Source of the DNA: CAYYBZ01 sp964470285 [NCBI: uncultured Oligoflexia bacterium]
GTDB taxonomy: Bacteria; Bdellovibrionota_G; CAYYBZ01
Assembly (NCBI GenBank): GCA_964470285.1
Contig: CAYYBZ010000004.1
Location: 1-14,184 of the forward strand
Direction of reading: 5' to 3'
Length of the DNA stretch: 14,184 bases
Shown one piece after another: positions 1-7,193 of this stretch. The notes below the pieces were generated by a model. It had not been told where the DNA came from and did not search any database. It was given only the letters and a program-made list of their open reading frames with translations. The position numbers and the translations under genes were made by a program. Every line of letters starts with the position of its first letter. The first letter of the stretch is position 1.

Positions 1-199
1 TTTGCCCGCCCAGGGCATCAATTTCTTTTACGAGCTGGCCTTTTGCAAGGCCTCCGATAGACGGGTTGCATGACATTTCGGCAATTTTTTCCCTGCTTAT
101 TGTTATTAGAAGAGTTGAAACGCCCATTTTTGCGCAGGCTAATGAGGCTTCACATCCCGCATGGCCTGCACCGATAACTATAATTTCAAAGTTAAGCAT
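1..199 (-). CDS. mnmG: MnmG, tRNA uridine-5-carboxymethylaminomethyl modification enzyme (N-terminal fragment)
   Basis: Only the first 66 codons are present; the gene runs off the left edge. Translated from the ATG at 199, residues 9-18 read [10 protein letters not shown], the FAD-binding dinucleotide fold with the GxGHAGxEA signature of MnmG/GidA. Residues 43-51 read MSCNPSIGG, also family-typical, and are followed by [13 protein letters not shown]. MnmG is the flavin- and NADH-dependent partner of MnmE and modifies C5 of the wobble uridine in a set of tRNAs; the complex is cytosolic. The start lies 16 bases past the stop of the beta-helix gene, so co-transcription with the mnmE series is likely. 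No strong Shine-Dalgarno is visible before the ATG. The identification is firm although only about a tenth of the protein is visible. Confidence 0.95.
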   Translation of the reverse strand, partial: MLNFEIIVIGAGHAGCEASLACAKMGVSTLLITISREKIAEMSCNPSIGGLAKGQLVKEIDALGGQ

Positions 200-215
200 A
201 TATAACTATACGGGA

Positions 216-1058
216 TTATTTAAGTATTTGGATTTTTCCATCGGTCTTAATCAGCGATTTTTTAGGATAAATATCTTTTTTAAGGGCACAGCAAGGATAA
301 ACAAGACAGTTTCGACCTAGTATCACTCCGGGATTCAACACAGAATTGCAGCCTGTTTCCACATTATCCCCAATTATGGCTCCAAATTTTCTCAATCCCG
401 TATTAATTTTTCCGCCTTCATGAATTATTGAAATCTCATTTCCGTAAATCTTAAGATTAGAAATTTTGGTTCCGGCCCCAAGATTAACATTGTTTCCAAG
501 AACAGAATCTCCAACGTATGCAAAGTGCGGCGCTTTTGAATTATTTAGAAATATCGATGATTTTATCTCCGAGACATGTCCCAAAACGCAGCCCTTCCCG
601 GTAATGACCTCACCCCTTACGTAGGCACCGTTTCTTATTTCATTATTATCACCAATTAAGTTAAATCCGCCTAAAAAGGCGCCCTCTTCAACTATTACGC
701 CTTTTCCTATCTGAATGCTGTTACCTTCAAGATATGAACCCGCGCAGATAAGGGAGGCATCGGTCAGTTTTTCTTTTCCCTTAAAAATATTCAGCTTCCC
801 CTTAGTTGCACTTCCTCTTTCAACCGTAAAATCAGCGTCAATAATATCATCATCATATATAACGGTATCTTTTCTTACTAATGCTCCATCCCTTTTAATT
901 TTCTTTATATTGGGTTTGATAACTGAACTGATATATTCCTTCTTATAATCTGATCTTAATACGTCCCACGGATATTCAATTCCATCGAATAGCTCTTTAT
1001 GCTCATAATCTGAAATATCGAAGAGATCGACAATCGTGGGAATTTTTTGTTTTACCAT
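216..1058 (-). CDS. Stand-alone left-handed beta-helix (hexapeptide repeat) protein, GlmU C-terminal-like putative acyltransferase
   Basis: The 280-residue product has an N-terminal segment (about 1-60) with LFDISDYEHKELFDG, then hexapeptide-type repeats from about 100 to 260, indicating a left-handed beta-helix. The stretch APHFAYVGDSVLGNNVNLGAG (176-196) matches the part of the GlmU acetyltransferase domain that carries the catalytic histidine and the acetyl-CoA site; His178 is the equivalent residue. Similar helices form the C-terminal half of bifunctional sugar-1-phosphate nucleotidylyltransferases. Here the nucleotidyltransferase domain (GxGTR-type motif) is absent, so this is either a separate acetyltransferase subunit or a diverged enzyme. 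An AGAGG Shine-Dalgarno lies 5 bases before the ATG at 1058. It sits between mnmE and mnmG, and a parS site lies just upstream. The fold is well supported; the substrate is unknown, with amino sugars for envelope synthesis the best guess. Confidence 0.8.
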   Translation of the reverse strand: MVKQKIPTIVDLFDISDYEHKELFDGIEYPWDVLRSDYKKEYISSVIKPNIKKIKRDGALVRKDTVIYDDDIIDADFTVERGSATKGKLNIFKGKEKLTDASLICAGSYLEGNSIQIGKGVIVEEGAFLGGFNLIGDNNEIRNGAYVRGEVITGKGCVLGHVSEIKSSIFLNNSKAPHFAYVGDSVLGNNVNLGAGTKISNLKIYGNEISIIHEGGKINTGLRKFGAIIGDNVETGCNSVLNPGVILGRNCLVYPCCALKKDIYPKKSLIKTDGKIQILK

Positions 1059-1139
1059 TTATGCCTCTGTAATAACTATATTATTTAAATTAATTTTGAG
1101 TTTTTGTTTCACGTGAAACAGTTTTTTACTTATATTTAA
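1059..1139. other. 81-bp intergenic spacer between mnmE and the beta-helix gene, carrying parS
   Basis: This AT-rich spacer separates two co-oriented minus-strand genes and contains the parS palindrome at 1105-1120. No convincing -35/-10 pair or T-tailed terminator is visible in the direction of transcription. Confidence 0.6.
1105..1120. promoter_or_regulatory. parS: parS, ParB/Spo0J chromosome-partitioning site (perfect consensus)
   Basis: The 16 bases TGTTTCACGTGAAACA form a perfect palindrome identical to the widely conserved bacterial parS consensus. ParB dimers load here and spread as a CTP-dependent clamp, recruiting SMC and working with ParA to segregate newly copied origins. The site is about 7.5 kb from the DnaA-box cluster, within the origin-proximal zone where parS sites usually lie. 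It is between genes, not inside a coding sequence. parA and parB are not in the window; they commonly follow mnmG-rsmG, so they may lie just beyond the left edge. Confidence 0.95.
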
Positions 1140-2534
1140 CTACTTTCCTATGCAAAAAGTGGAAAATATTCTATTTAGTACATCCTCGTTAAGGGTTTCA
1201 GGCATGTCTCCTCTAAATCTCATTATACATCTTAAGCTTTCTTTCAAATCTAAAGATATAAACTCATAAGAAAGATTTTTCTGCAAACCGTTTTCGGCTT
1301 TAATCAAACTTTCAAGAGCCTTTTCAATCTCCAGTTTTTGTCTTACCCCCGAAATAGTTTTAGCCTCAGACAAATTTCCAAGTTTATCTTTGTAAATGGA
1401 TCTTATCATTTCCTCAAGACTTGAGATATTATATCCTTTTAGCGCTGAAACACTAATTGCGCAGATTTCTTCATTCAAAACCTTGTTGCGCTCTGTTTTT
1501 GACTTACATAAATCGCATTTATTATTAACCAGAATAATTTCTTTATCATTAAAATCATTTATAAATTTGATTTCTTTTTGATCTAAGCTCTTCATACTGT
1601 CAACAACATAGAGAATTAAATCTGAATTTTTTGCAATTTCATGAGTTTTTTCTATGCTTCGTTTTTCTATTTGATCTTTTGTATTTCCATCAATACCTGC
1701 CGTATCAAAAAAAACATATCTTATTCCGTCAATACTTATACCCTCCGAGATATAATCTCTGGTTGTTCCCGGTGTTTCAGAGGTAATCGCTCTATTTTTA
1801 TTTAAAAGGGTATTAAAGAGAGTTGATTTTCCTGCATTAACAGCACCCAGAATCGCGACATTGATTCCTGATGATAATTCATTTTTCTCATAGTTGCTTA
1901 GTAATAATCTTAAGTTATTCCCTATATTATCTATTATTTTCAATGATTTATCCTTAGCTTCGAACTCGATATCCTCCTCTGGAAAATCCAGCTGAGCCTC
2001 AATATTGCCGATTAAATCAAGATATTGATTTTTAAGTTCATCTGAAAGACAGGATAATTCCCCGCTTAATCTTTTTATTGCCATTTTTGATTGAAGCAAT
2101 GTCTTTGAGTTTATCAAATCAGCTATTGCCTCTGCCTGTATGAGATCGATTTTACTATTTAAATAAGCTCTTTTCGTAAATTCACCCGGGCCGGCCAATC
2201 TGGCACCCAGGGAAATTATAAGATTAAGAATTTTATCAAGAATTACGGGTGAGCCGTGTACGGAAATCTCGGTTAAATCTTCTCCGGTAAATGATTTCGG
2301 TTTTTGCATAAATGTAAGTATAGCTTCATCTATTGTTGAACCGTCTTCAATATCTAGAATCTGTCCGTACACCGCTTTATGTGAATCAACTCTAGTTATT
2401 TTTTTATCTTTATCTTTCCTGCTAAATATTTTTAGAGCTATGGTTAAAGCGTTGTCTCCTGAAATCCTTACTACACCTATTCCTCCACGTCCATAAGGTG
2501 TGGCTATTGCAGCTATTGCATCCTTATTACTCAT
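1140..2534 (-). CDS. mnmE: MnmE, tRNA modification GTPase
   Basis: The 464-residue protein has the usual MnmE length and layout. An N-terminal tetrahydrofolate-binding and dimerisation domain (about 1-120, beginning with IAAIATPYGRGGIGVVRISG) is followed by a helical domain split around a G domain. G motifs are GAVNAGKS (230-237), TTRD (257-260), DTAGI (278-282) and NKCD (338-341). The C-terminus is FCIGK with the catalytic cysteine at 461. With MnmG it installs the aminomethyl-type group on the wobble uridine of tRNAs, in the cytosol. The P-loop has valine where proline is usual (GxPNxGKS). The segment before the C-terminus (about 430-450) departs from the common ALGEITG pattern. Its start lies 10 bases after the stop of the upstream secreted-protein gene, suggesting one operon; an AAGG overlapping that stop could serve as ribosome binding site. 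Confidence 0.97.
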   Translation of the reverse strand: MSNKDAIAAIATPYGRGGIGVVRISGDNALTIALKIFSRKDKDKKITRVDSHKAVYGQILDIEDGSTIDEAILTFMQKPKSFTGEDLTEISVHGSPVILDKILNLIISLGARLAGPGEFTKRAYLNSKIDLIQAEAIADLINSKTLLQSKMAIKRLSGELSCLSDELKNQYLDLIGNIEAQLDFPEEDIEFEAKDKSLKIIDNIGNNLRLLLSNYEKNELSSGINVAILGAVNAGKSTLFNTLLNKNRAITSETPGTTRDYISEGISIDGIRYVFFDTAGIDGNTKDQIEKRSIEKTHEIAKNSDLILYVVDSMKSLDQKEIKFINDFNDKEIILVNNKCDLCKSKTERNKVLNEEICAISVSALKGYNISSLEEMIRSIYKDKLGNLSEAKTISGVRQKLEIEKALESLIKAENGLQKNLSYEFISLDLKESLRCIMRFRGDMPETLNEDVLNRIFSTFCIGK

Positions 2535-2544
2535 AAAAAAACAT

Positions 2545-3261
2545 TTACCTTGTTACTTCGGATTGCATCTGCTTATAGACATGCTCGACAATCTTATGAA
2601 AATATTCCTTGTCTGATATAAACTTCTTTTCTTCAGGTGCCTTAAAAATCGCCTGCGATAGCATAACTTCGCTAACTTTTGTTGCTTCCCAGTTTAAATC
2701 CTTTGAAGTAATTTTTAAGGGTAAAAATCCGTTTTTCAAAGAGTAATAATAGGGCGGGCTTTTGAGAATTTCAATGCCTGTTTCATGAATACACGAAAGG
2801 GCTTCTATAAATTTATCAATTAATTCTTTTTTATACTTGTCAGTTGCATATATTTTGTAAGAAGGGTCTATTTCTGATGTATATTTAAAAGCAACGCTTG
2901 GAATTTTCGCAAAAATCTTCTTTTCTCCTATCTTAACAAGCTTAGGACTGAAAAGTTCATCTGCTTTTGAGTTTCCCGTTTTATTAATTTCGTTTTCTTT
3001 AATTTTCACCTTTGTAAAGTATTTTTCATCGTTTTTATATAAAATCAGCTCATTTTTCTCAAAATTTACTATTTTTGTAATATTTTTAGTTGAATTTACA
3101 CGAAAATTATCATTATTCATGGATATTTCTATAATTTGAGCGGGATTTTTTATATTTTTGTAAGAAATCTGAATGTCTGCCAAAAGTTTCGAAGGCTGAA
3201 GAAAAAAAATGTATGTTACCGATATAATAGCAATTATTAAATTTAATTTAGATGTTTTCAT
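2545..3261 (-). CDS. Putative exported protein of unknown function
   Basis: I do not recognise a specific family. From the ATG at 3261 the 238-residue product starts with MKTSK, a hydrophobic stretch (about 6-21) and a likely signal-peptidase I cleavage after KLLA (residue 28), so the mature protein should be periplasmic. No lipobox cysteine is seen. The mature part looks beta-rich at first (short strands such as IEISMNNDNFRVN and ELILYKNDEKYFTKVKI) and ends in a lysine- and glutamate-rich helix. The general pattern recalls LolA/DUF4412-like periplasmic proteins, but this is only a resemblance. An in-frame GTG at 3273 would add four residues; I prefer the ATG because it gives a clean signal peptide. 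Neither start has a good Shine-Dalgarno. It sits between jag and mnmE, where most genomes have no such gene. Confidence 0.7.
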   Translation of the reverse strand: MKTSKLNLIIAIISVTYIFFLQPSKLLADIQISYKNIKNPAQIIEISMNNDNFRVNSTKNITKIVNFEKNELILYKNDEKYFTKVKIKENEINKTGNSKADELFSPKLVKIGEKKIFAKIPSVAFKYTSEIDPSYKIYATDKYKKELIDKFIEALSCIHETGIEILKSPPYYYSLKNGFLPLKITSKDLNWEATKVSEVMLSQAIFKAPEEKKFISDKEYFHKIVEHVYKQMQSEVTR

Positions 3262-3342
3262 GCATATTTGCACAATTATTGCCAGCTCACTTCCCTATTT
3301 TATCTGATATTTAAGCCGATATCCCATATATAGTGTATTATT

Positions 3343-4026
3343 CTAGTAATTTCGTCTACCTCTACCCATATTTCGCTTGCCTCCCTTTGGAAGAATTATC
3401 ACCTTTCGCTCGGGTCCTTCTCCCTGGCTCTCAGTATAAATACCTTCCACTTTATCAAGAGTTACATGAATTATCCTTCTCTCAAATGAGCTCATTGGGT
3501 TAACGGCTACTGATTTTCCGGTTCTTTTTACCTTTTCTGCCAGTTTTTCAGCCAAATCCTTCAGATAATCAATTCTTTTTTCTCTGTATTTTTCTGTATC
3601 AACTATAATTTTTTTCTGGGTTTGGCCTTCCTTACCTCTCTGGGCAATCTTTATAAGTATATGTTGTATGGCATCAAGGGTCTGACCTCTTTTTCCTATC
3701 AATAAACCTGATCCATCTCCCTTGATATTACATACCACCTTATCGGGGTATTCAAAAGCGCTTACGGCATATTCTTCTGAAATCCCGGTTACTATTCCTT
3801 CAAGCTTTTGCTTAACCATAAGTGCAAATTCAGAAAGCTCAACCTCACCTTCAGACTCTTCTCTTTTTCGGGCCCTTATCTTGACACTTGATTGAGATCG
3901 TTTGGAGCCCCCAGCCTCTTTATCAATAATTTCATACTGGAGATATTCTTCGGTCGTATTTAGCGCATTACAGGCTCTCTCCACAGCTTCCTCGATACTT
4001 ACGCCTTCTATTTCAATTGATTCCAT
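3343..4026 (-). CDS. jag: Jag / KhpB (SpoIIIJ-associated) RNA-binding protein
   Basis: The 227-residue protein has all three Jag parts. The Jag-N domain (about 1-52) begins MESIEIEGVSIEEAVERACN. A type II KH domain follows, with LLIGKRGQTLDAIQ at 108-121 containing the GxxG loop GKRG. Last is an R3H domain (about 146-212) with the R-x3-H motif at Arg183-His187 in FERRIIHVTL. The short tail is Gly/Arg-rich (KGGKRNMGRGRRNY), typical of RNA contact. Jag/KhpB homologues bind many transcripts and influence cell elongation and division in Gram-positive bacteria; its constant neighbour is yidC, as here. A strong AGGAGG site lies 6 bases before the ATG at 4026. A small hairpin occupies the gap from yidC. 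Confidence 0.95.
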   Translation of the reverse strand: MESIEIEGVSIEEAVERACNALNTTEEYLQYEIIDKEAGGSKRSQSSVKIRARKREESEGEVELSEFALMVKQKLEGIVTGISEEYAVSAFEYPDKVVCNIKGDGSGLLIGKRGQTLDAIQHILIKIAQRGKEGQTQKKIIVDTEKYREKRIDYLKDLAEKLAEKVKRTGKSVAVNPMSSFERRIIHVTLDKVEGIYTESQGEGPERKVIILPKGGKRNMGRGRRNY

Positions 4027-4032
4027 TAAAAT

Positions 4033-4038
4033 CCTCCT
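4033..4038 (-). promoter_or_regulatory. Strong Shine-Dalgarno of jag
   Basis: On the minus strand the bases read AGGAGG-like (within TCAGGAGGAT), 6-7 bases before the jag ATG. It fixes the jag start and is among the best ribosome binding sites in the window. Confidence 0.75.
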
Positions 4039-4054
4039 GATTACAATTAACTGT

Positions 4055-4069
4055 CATGCCCCCGGCATG
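4055..4069 (-). other. Intercistronic hairpin between yidC and jag
   Basis: CATGCC and GGCATG form a perfect 6-bp stem around a 3-base loop, read as CATGCC-GGG-GGCATG in the transcribed direction. It lies 10 bases past the yidC stop and upstream of the strong jag Shine-Dalgarno. No T-run follows it on the minus strand, so it is not a classical terminator. A role in RNA processing or in separating the expression of the two genes is possible but unproven. Confidence 0.45.
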
Positions 4070-4078
4070 GAAAAATCT

Positions 4079-5995
4079 TTAAGCCTTTTTTTGAACAGGA
4101 TTTTTTGATCTTGTATTAATTATCTGCTGTACAAGCCCCAATAAAGTAGAAACGAAAATATAAATAACAAGTCCTGAGGGCAGGAACAGCATTAATGCAG
4201 TAAACATTATAGGCATCATTATGCTCATCATCTTTTGCTGGGCAGGATCCATTGTTCCCTGAGGCATAATTTTTTGCTGCAGGAAGAACGAAAGACCCAT
4301 TAAAACAGGAGTTACAAAGTAAGGATCATAGTTTGACAGGTCTTGAATCCAAAAAGCAAACGGAGCATGTCTTAATTCTATTGAATTGTATAAAACCCGA
4401 TACAATGCAAAAAATATAGGCATTTGCAATATTAAAGGAAAACATCCTCCCATAGGATTTACTTTATGGGTTTTCCAAAGCTTCATCATTTCCCTGTTGA
4501 GTGATTCTTTATCATCCTTGAATTTTGCCTTAAGTTTATCGAGTTCCGGTTTTAGCATTTGCATTTTTTTCATGGACTTGTTCTGCATATGAGTAAGCGG
4601 ATACAGAAGAAGTCTTACGATTATGGTAAGAAGAATTATTGCTATACCGTAATTTGGAATGATTGAATGTATCCATTTAAGAAAATACAAAAGGGGCCTG
4701 CTTATAGGTCCTATCCATTCCCCAAGATCAATTGCCCTGTCCATCTGTTTGCCCATTGACTTCAAAATAGATATTTCCTTGGGGCCCGCATATATTTTTG
4801 TCGAATAGGTTAAGGACCCGGCTCTTTCCAGCTTCCTTAGAGGAAACTGAACTGAAGCGGAAAAAAGATCATCAATGATCAGAGTATCTTTAGGAGCATC
4901 CAGTATAACAGATTGTTTTTTGCCAAAACATCCGGATGACTCTTCTATAAACTGCGGGTTTGAACCCCTTATTAGTTCATTACTTTCTCTTGTTAAAGCG
5001 TATTGCGTATCTTTATTTTCCGATGAAATATTTGACTGAAGTGTGACAATGTTTCCTTTTGAATCTGTTATGCTCTGAGTACTTTGAAGTTCGCCATCAC
5101 GATAAAATTTTACCTTATCTCTATTGTCTGCGAATCTGAATGAGCGAATACTTGGTATATCGGGAATCACCGAAGTCATAAAGTATTTATCATTGAATCC
5201 CAACCACTTAACATCGCCGGCGAGCCAGTCGGTTTTTTCAGCCTGTTTTTCTAAAATTTCACGTTTTACTTTGTCATTAAGATTATAAATTGCCTTAACA
5301 GGCTCTTGTCTTGCTGAAAACAGTCCAAATACCCCGCTGCTTACATCATTTGCGCGTCCATAAAACTCCAGCATCCCGCTGCATTGTAAATTTTCATTCA
5401 ATTTATTTACGATTTCTACATTATGGAGAATTTGATAGCCTTCCAGGCCGATATCATAATTGACATAAATATCCGCCACATGGGCTCCCGATAGGGAATT
5501 TTTTTTATCCTTGGAGATCAGCTCACCTTTAAATACGATTGAACTGGAAGTAGTTTGCTCTATTTCAAATGGAATATCAGTTTTGTACTCTTCCTCGTCC
5601 AGCTTAAACTTCCAAAAAATCGGATTTTCAACGATTTCATTGAAATCGAAAAGTTCCACGGGATTGGAATCCTTTTTTAATTCCTGCCTGAACTTTTTGA
5701 GTTTAAGACTTTTAATTGTTGCTCCATGATTAGAAAAGACAATTGAGTATCTGTCATTTTCAAATATTTTGAGCTGTTGAGGAATCTGTTTTCTTTGAAT
5801 CTTTTCAGGTTTTTTACTTTTCTTTATTTCTACAGTTGACACTTTTTCAACATTGTCATTTTTCACTGTAATCGCATTGTCCGATTTAACCGGCGGTATG
5901 GATTTCTGTCTGGGTGATAAATAAATCCATAAGAAAGTTACTATCATTATCATTACAATTGCTATAAGAGTGTTCTTATCAGGTCCTTCCTGCAT
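4079..5995 (-). CDS. yidC: YidC, membrane protein insertase (Gram-negative type, enlarged periplasmic domain)
   Basis: From the ATG at 5995 the product is 638 residues (an adjacent GTG at 5998 gives 639, used for numbering). TM1 spans about 10-28. A periplasmic beta-sandwich domain follows (about 75-410), then the conserved insertase core with five helices between about 435 and 630. The core holds the hydrophilic-groove arginine (Arg462 in IIVRLLLYPL), the cytoplasmic helical hairpin (about 475-515) and the conserved NPMGGCFPLILQMPIFFALY. YidC inserts and folds inner-membrane proteins, alone or with SecYEG. The protein is about 90 residues longer than E. coli YidC, with most of the surplus near 300-380. 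A Shine-Dalgarno AAGGAG overlaps the yidD stop, and only 6 bases separate that stop from the ATG, so translational coupling to yidD is likely. Confidence 0.97.
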   Translation of the reverse strand: MQEGPDKNTLIAIVMIMIVTFLWIYLSPRQKSIPPVKSDNAITVKNDNVEKVSTVEIKKSKKPEKIQRKQIPQQLKIFENDRYSIVFSNHGATIKSLKLKKFRQELKKDSNPVELFDFNEIVENPIFWKFKLDEEEYKTDIPFEIEQTTSSSIVFKGELISKDKKNSLSGAHVADIYVNYDIGLEGYQILHNVEIVNKLNENLQCSGMLEFYGRANDVSSGVFGLFSARQEPVKAIYNLNDKVKREILEKQAEKTDWLAGDVKWLGFNDKYFMTSVIPDIPSIRSFRFADNRDKVKFYRDGELQSTQSITDSKGNIVTLQSNISSENKDTQYALTRESNELIRGSNPQFIEESSGCFGKKQSVILDAPKDTLIIDDLFSASVQFPLRKLERAGSLTYSTKIYAGPKEISILKSMGKQMDRAIDLGEWIGPISRPLLYFLKWIHSIIPNYGIAIILLTIIVRLLLYPLTHMQNKSMKKMQMLKPELDKLKAKFKDDKESLNREMMKLWKTHKVNPMGGCFPLILQMPIFFALYRVLYNSIELRHAPFAFWIQDLSNYDPYFVTPVLMGLSFFLQQKIMPQGTMDPAQQKMMSIMMPIMFTALMLFLPSGLVIYIFVSTLLGLVQQIINTRSKNPVQKKA

Positions 5996-6001
5996 CACTA
6001 T

Positions 6002-6220
6002 TTACTCCTTACATGCGGGGTCATAACCGCCCGGATTTAACGGATTGCATCTTAAAATGCGATATATTGATTTAAAAAGACCTTTTAAAAGGCCGTGGAT
6101 TTTTAAAGAATCTAATGCATAGTTGGAACATGTCGGATAAAATCTGCATCTGGCCGGGAACAGAGGGGATATGCCTTTTTGATACAATTTTACAATATAG
6201 ATTAAAGATAATTTAAGCAT
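6002..6220 (-). CDS. yidD: YidD, membrane protein insertion efficiency factor
   Basis: The 72-residue protein carries the full YidD signature: [20 protein letters not shown] (about 13-32), then [16 protein letters not shown] and NPGGYDPA. Three conserved cysteines are visible. YidD is a small, probably membrane-associated protein with an amphipathic N-terminal helix. It assists insertion of proteins through YidC and is almost always encoded between rnpA and yidC, as it is here. Its stop codon is part of the yidC ribosome-binding region, and it begins 24 bases after rnpA ends. The Shine-Dalgarno before its own ATG is weak. Size and motif make the call secure. Confidence 0.95.
   Translation of the reverse strand: MLKLSLIYIVKLYQKGISPLFPARCRFYPTCSNYALDSLKIHGLLKGLFKSIYRILRCNPLNPGGYDPACKE
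6005..6010 (-). promoter_or_regulatory. yidC Shine-Dalgarno embedded in the end of yidD
   Basis: On the minus strand AAGGAG forms the last two codons of yidD before its TAA. It stands 6 bases before the GTG at 5998 and 9 before the ATG at 5995. Both starts are usable, and the arrangement implies coupled translation. Confidence 0.75.
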
Positions 6221-6244
6221 TTTTACAGATTTCGCTTTAAGATA

Positions 6245-6592
6245 TTATTTTCCACTTTTAAGGAGTCTTTTTAGTTCCTTTTCAACGACATTGTAGCTCT
6301 TTGGCATATCTGAATCTTTTTTTATTATAAAAACATTGTCTGTAGATTCGCCAAACAGCTCCTTATTCAATCTGAAAAATTCCCTTGTCCATCTTTTCCA
6401 TTTGTTTCTAACGACTGCATTACCAACCTTTTTTGTAACAATTACTCCTAATCTCTTGATTTCATAGTTGTTTTTTAGCTCTAAATGAATGTAATGCATG
6501 CTTGTTTTTCTTAAACCTCTGCGTTTGATTCTCCTAAAATCTCTTTCATTGAGAATCCTGTGGGTTTTACCGAAAGAAAAACTGCCCGGCAT
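6245..6592 (-). CDS. rnpA: RNase P protein component
   Basis: The 115-residue basic protein matches RnpA in size and in its central motif: GVIVTKKVGNAVVRNKWKRW (49-68), the RNR-type helix that contacts the RNA subunit and the pre-tRNA leader. The N-terminal LNERDFRRIKRRG is also typical. It is the protein cofactor of the ribozyme that removes 5' leaders from tRNA precursors in the cytosol. The motif reads RNK rather than the more common RNR, a conservative change. It lies 32 bases after rpmH and 24 before yidD, in the standard order. No clear Shine-Dalgarno precedes the ATG at 6592, so expression may depend on read-through from rpmH. Confidence 0.96.
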   Translation of the reverse strand: MPGSFSFGKTHRILNERDFRRIKRRGLRKTSMHYIHLELKNNYEIKRLGVIVTKKVGNAVVRNKWKRWTREFFRLNKELFGESTDNVFIIKKDSDMPKSYNVVEKELKRLLKSGK

Positions 6593-6624
6593 TTAATCGT
6601 TACTGAGCAAAAAATTAATAATAA

Positions 6625-6774
6625 TTACTTTTCAGGCACGGAAACCGAAAGGCGCTTTCTGCCCTTTGAACGCCTGTGTTTAAGCACACGCTTTCCTCCG
6701 GGGGTCGAGCTCCTTTTCAGAAAACCATGAACCCTTTTTCTTCTTCTATTATGCGGTTGGTACGTTCTTTTCAA
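6625..6774 (-). CDS. rpmH: Ribosomal protein bL34
   Basis: A 49-residue, very basic reading frame (minus strand, TAA at 6625-6627) has the L34 signature: [20 protein letters not shown] near the N-terminus, then [22 protein letters not shown]. It is a component of the large ribosomal subunit that binds 23S rRNA. The first codon that fits the family (M-K-R-T-Y-Q-P) is TTG at 6772-6774. A stop (TGA) lies three codons upstream in frame and no ATG is available, so a TTG start is inferred. Only a weak GGTGTGAT-like ribosome site is seen ahead of it. This is the first gene of the leftward series and lies next to the promoter at 6808-6837. The gene has a slightly extended C-terminus (SVSVPEK). Confidence 0.93.
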   Translation of the reverse strand: MKRTYQPHNRRRKRVHGFLKRSSTPGGKRVLKHRRSKGRKRLSVSVPEK

Positions 6775-6807
6775 CTTTAATCACACCCAATCCAAAATTA
6801 AGGAGCA

Positions 6808-6837
6808 TTTTTAATCACATATATTTCCTGTTGTCAA
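6808..6837 (-). promoter_or_regulatory. Putative sigma-70 promoter of the rpmH-rnpA-yidD-yidC series
   Basis: On the minus strand a perfect -35 TTGACA lies at 6832-6837. After an 18-base spacer comes TAAAAA (6808-6813), a 4/6 match to TATAAT. Transcription would begin near 6801, some 27 bases before the rpmH TTG start. The -35 is strong and the -10 is approximate. Confidence 0.55.
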
Positions 6838-7193
6838 GATTTTAACTTCACCCTGCCCTATCGGTTAATTTTGTCGATTTTTACGTTAACTTGATAAGGT
6901 TTTCATACTGTGAACATAAATTTAGTATTAAGCGAGACACTTATCCTTGGCGGATTTAAAAAAGGTCACTGTTTTAAATGAAATCTAACAATATTTGTAA
7001 AAAATTTCCATGTTTGGCGTTTTAGTTTATCGGGTTAAAACCAACATTTAAGAATTACATTTGAGTTGAAGGTCAAAGTGCTAATTTTCAAAGGAATAAA
7101 TGTAATGTCTTAAACCTGAAAATTCTTTTGTTAAACTTTCATTAAAAAAAATTATTATATTTAACCTCTTTACATTTTTTTTCTTATTTTTGC

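Noticed and set aside
1101-1127. parS dyad flanked by T-runs read as a rho-independent terminator
   Set aside because: The T-run follows the hairpin only on the plus strand, where no gene is read; in the direction of mnmE transcription it is followed by A residues. The exact parS match explains the symmetry.
6910-6981. GTG-initiated 23-codon frame between rpmH and dnaA
   Set aside because: It is very short, has no well-placed ribosome site and has no recognisable sequence.
7054-7106. Inverted repeat ATTACATTT / AAATGTAAT
   Set aside because: The arms are A+T-rich with a 35-base loop, within what is expected by chance in such sequence, and there is no supporting context.
6840-7190. Possible second DnaA-box cluster upstream of dnaA (bipartite origin)
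   Set aside because: The best 9-mers, such as TTATCCTTG near 6951, have three mismatches and do not cluster.
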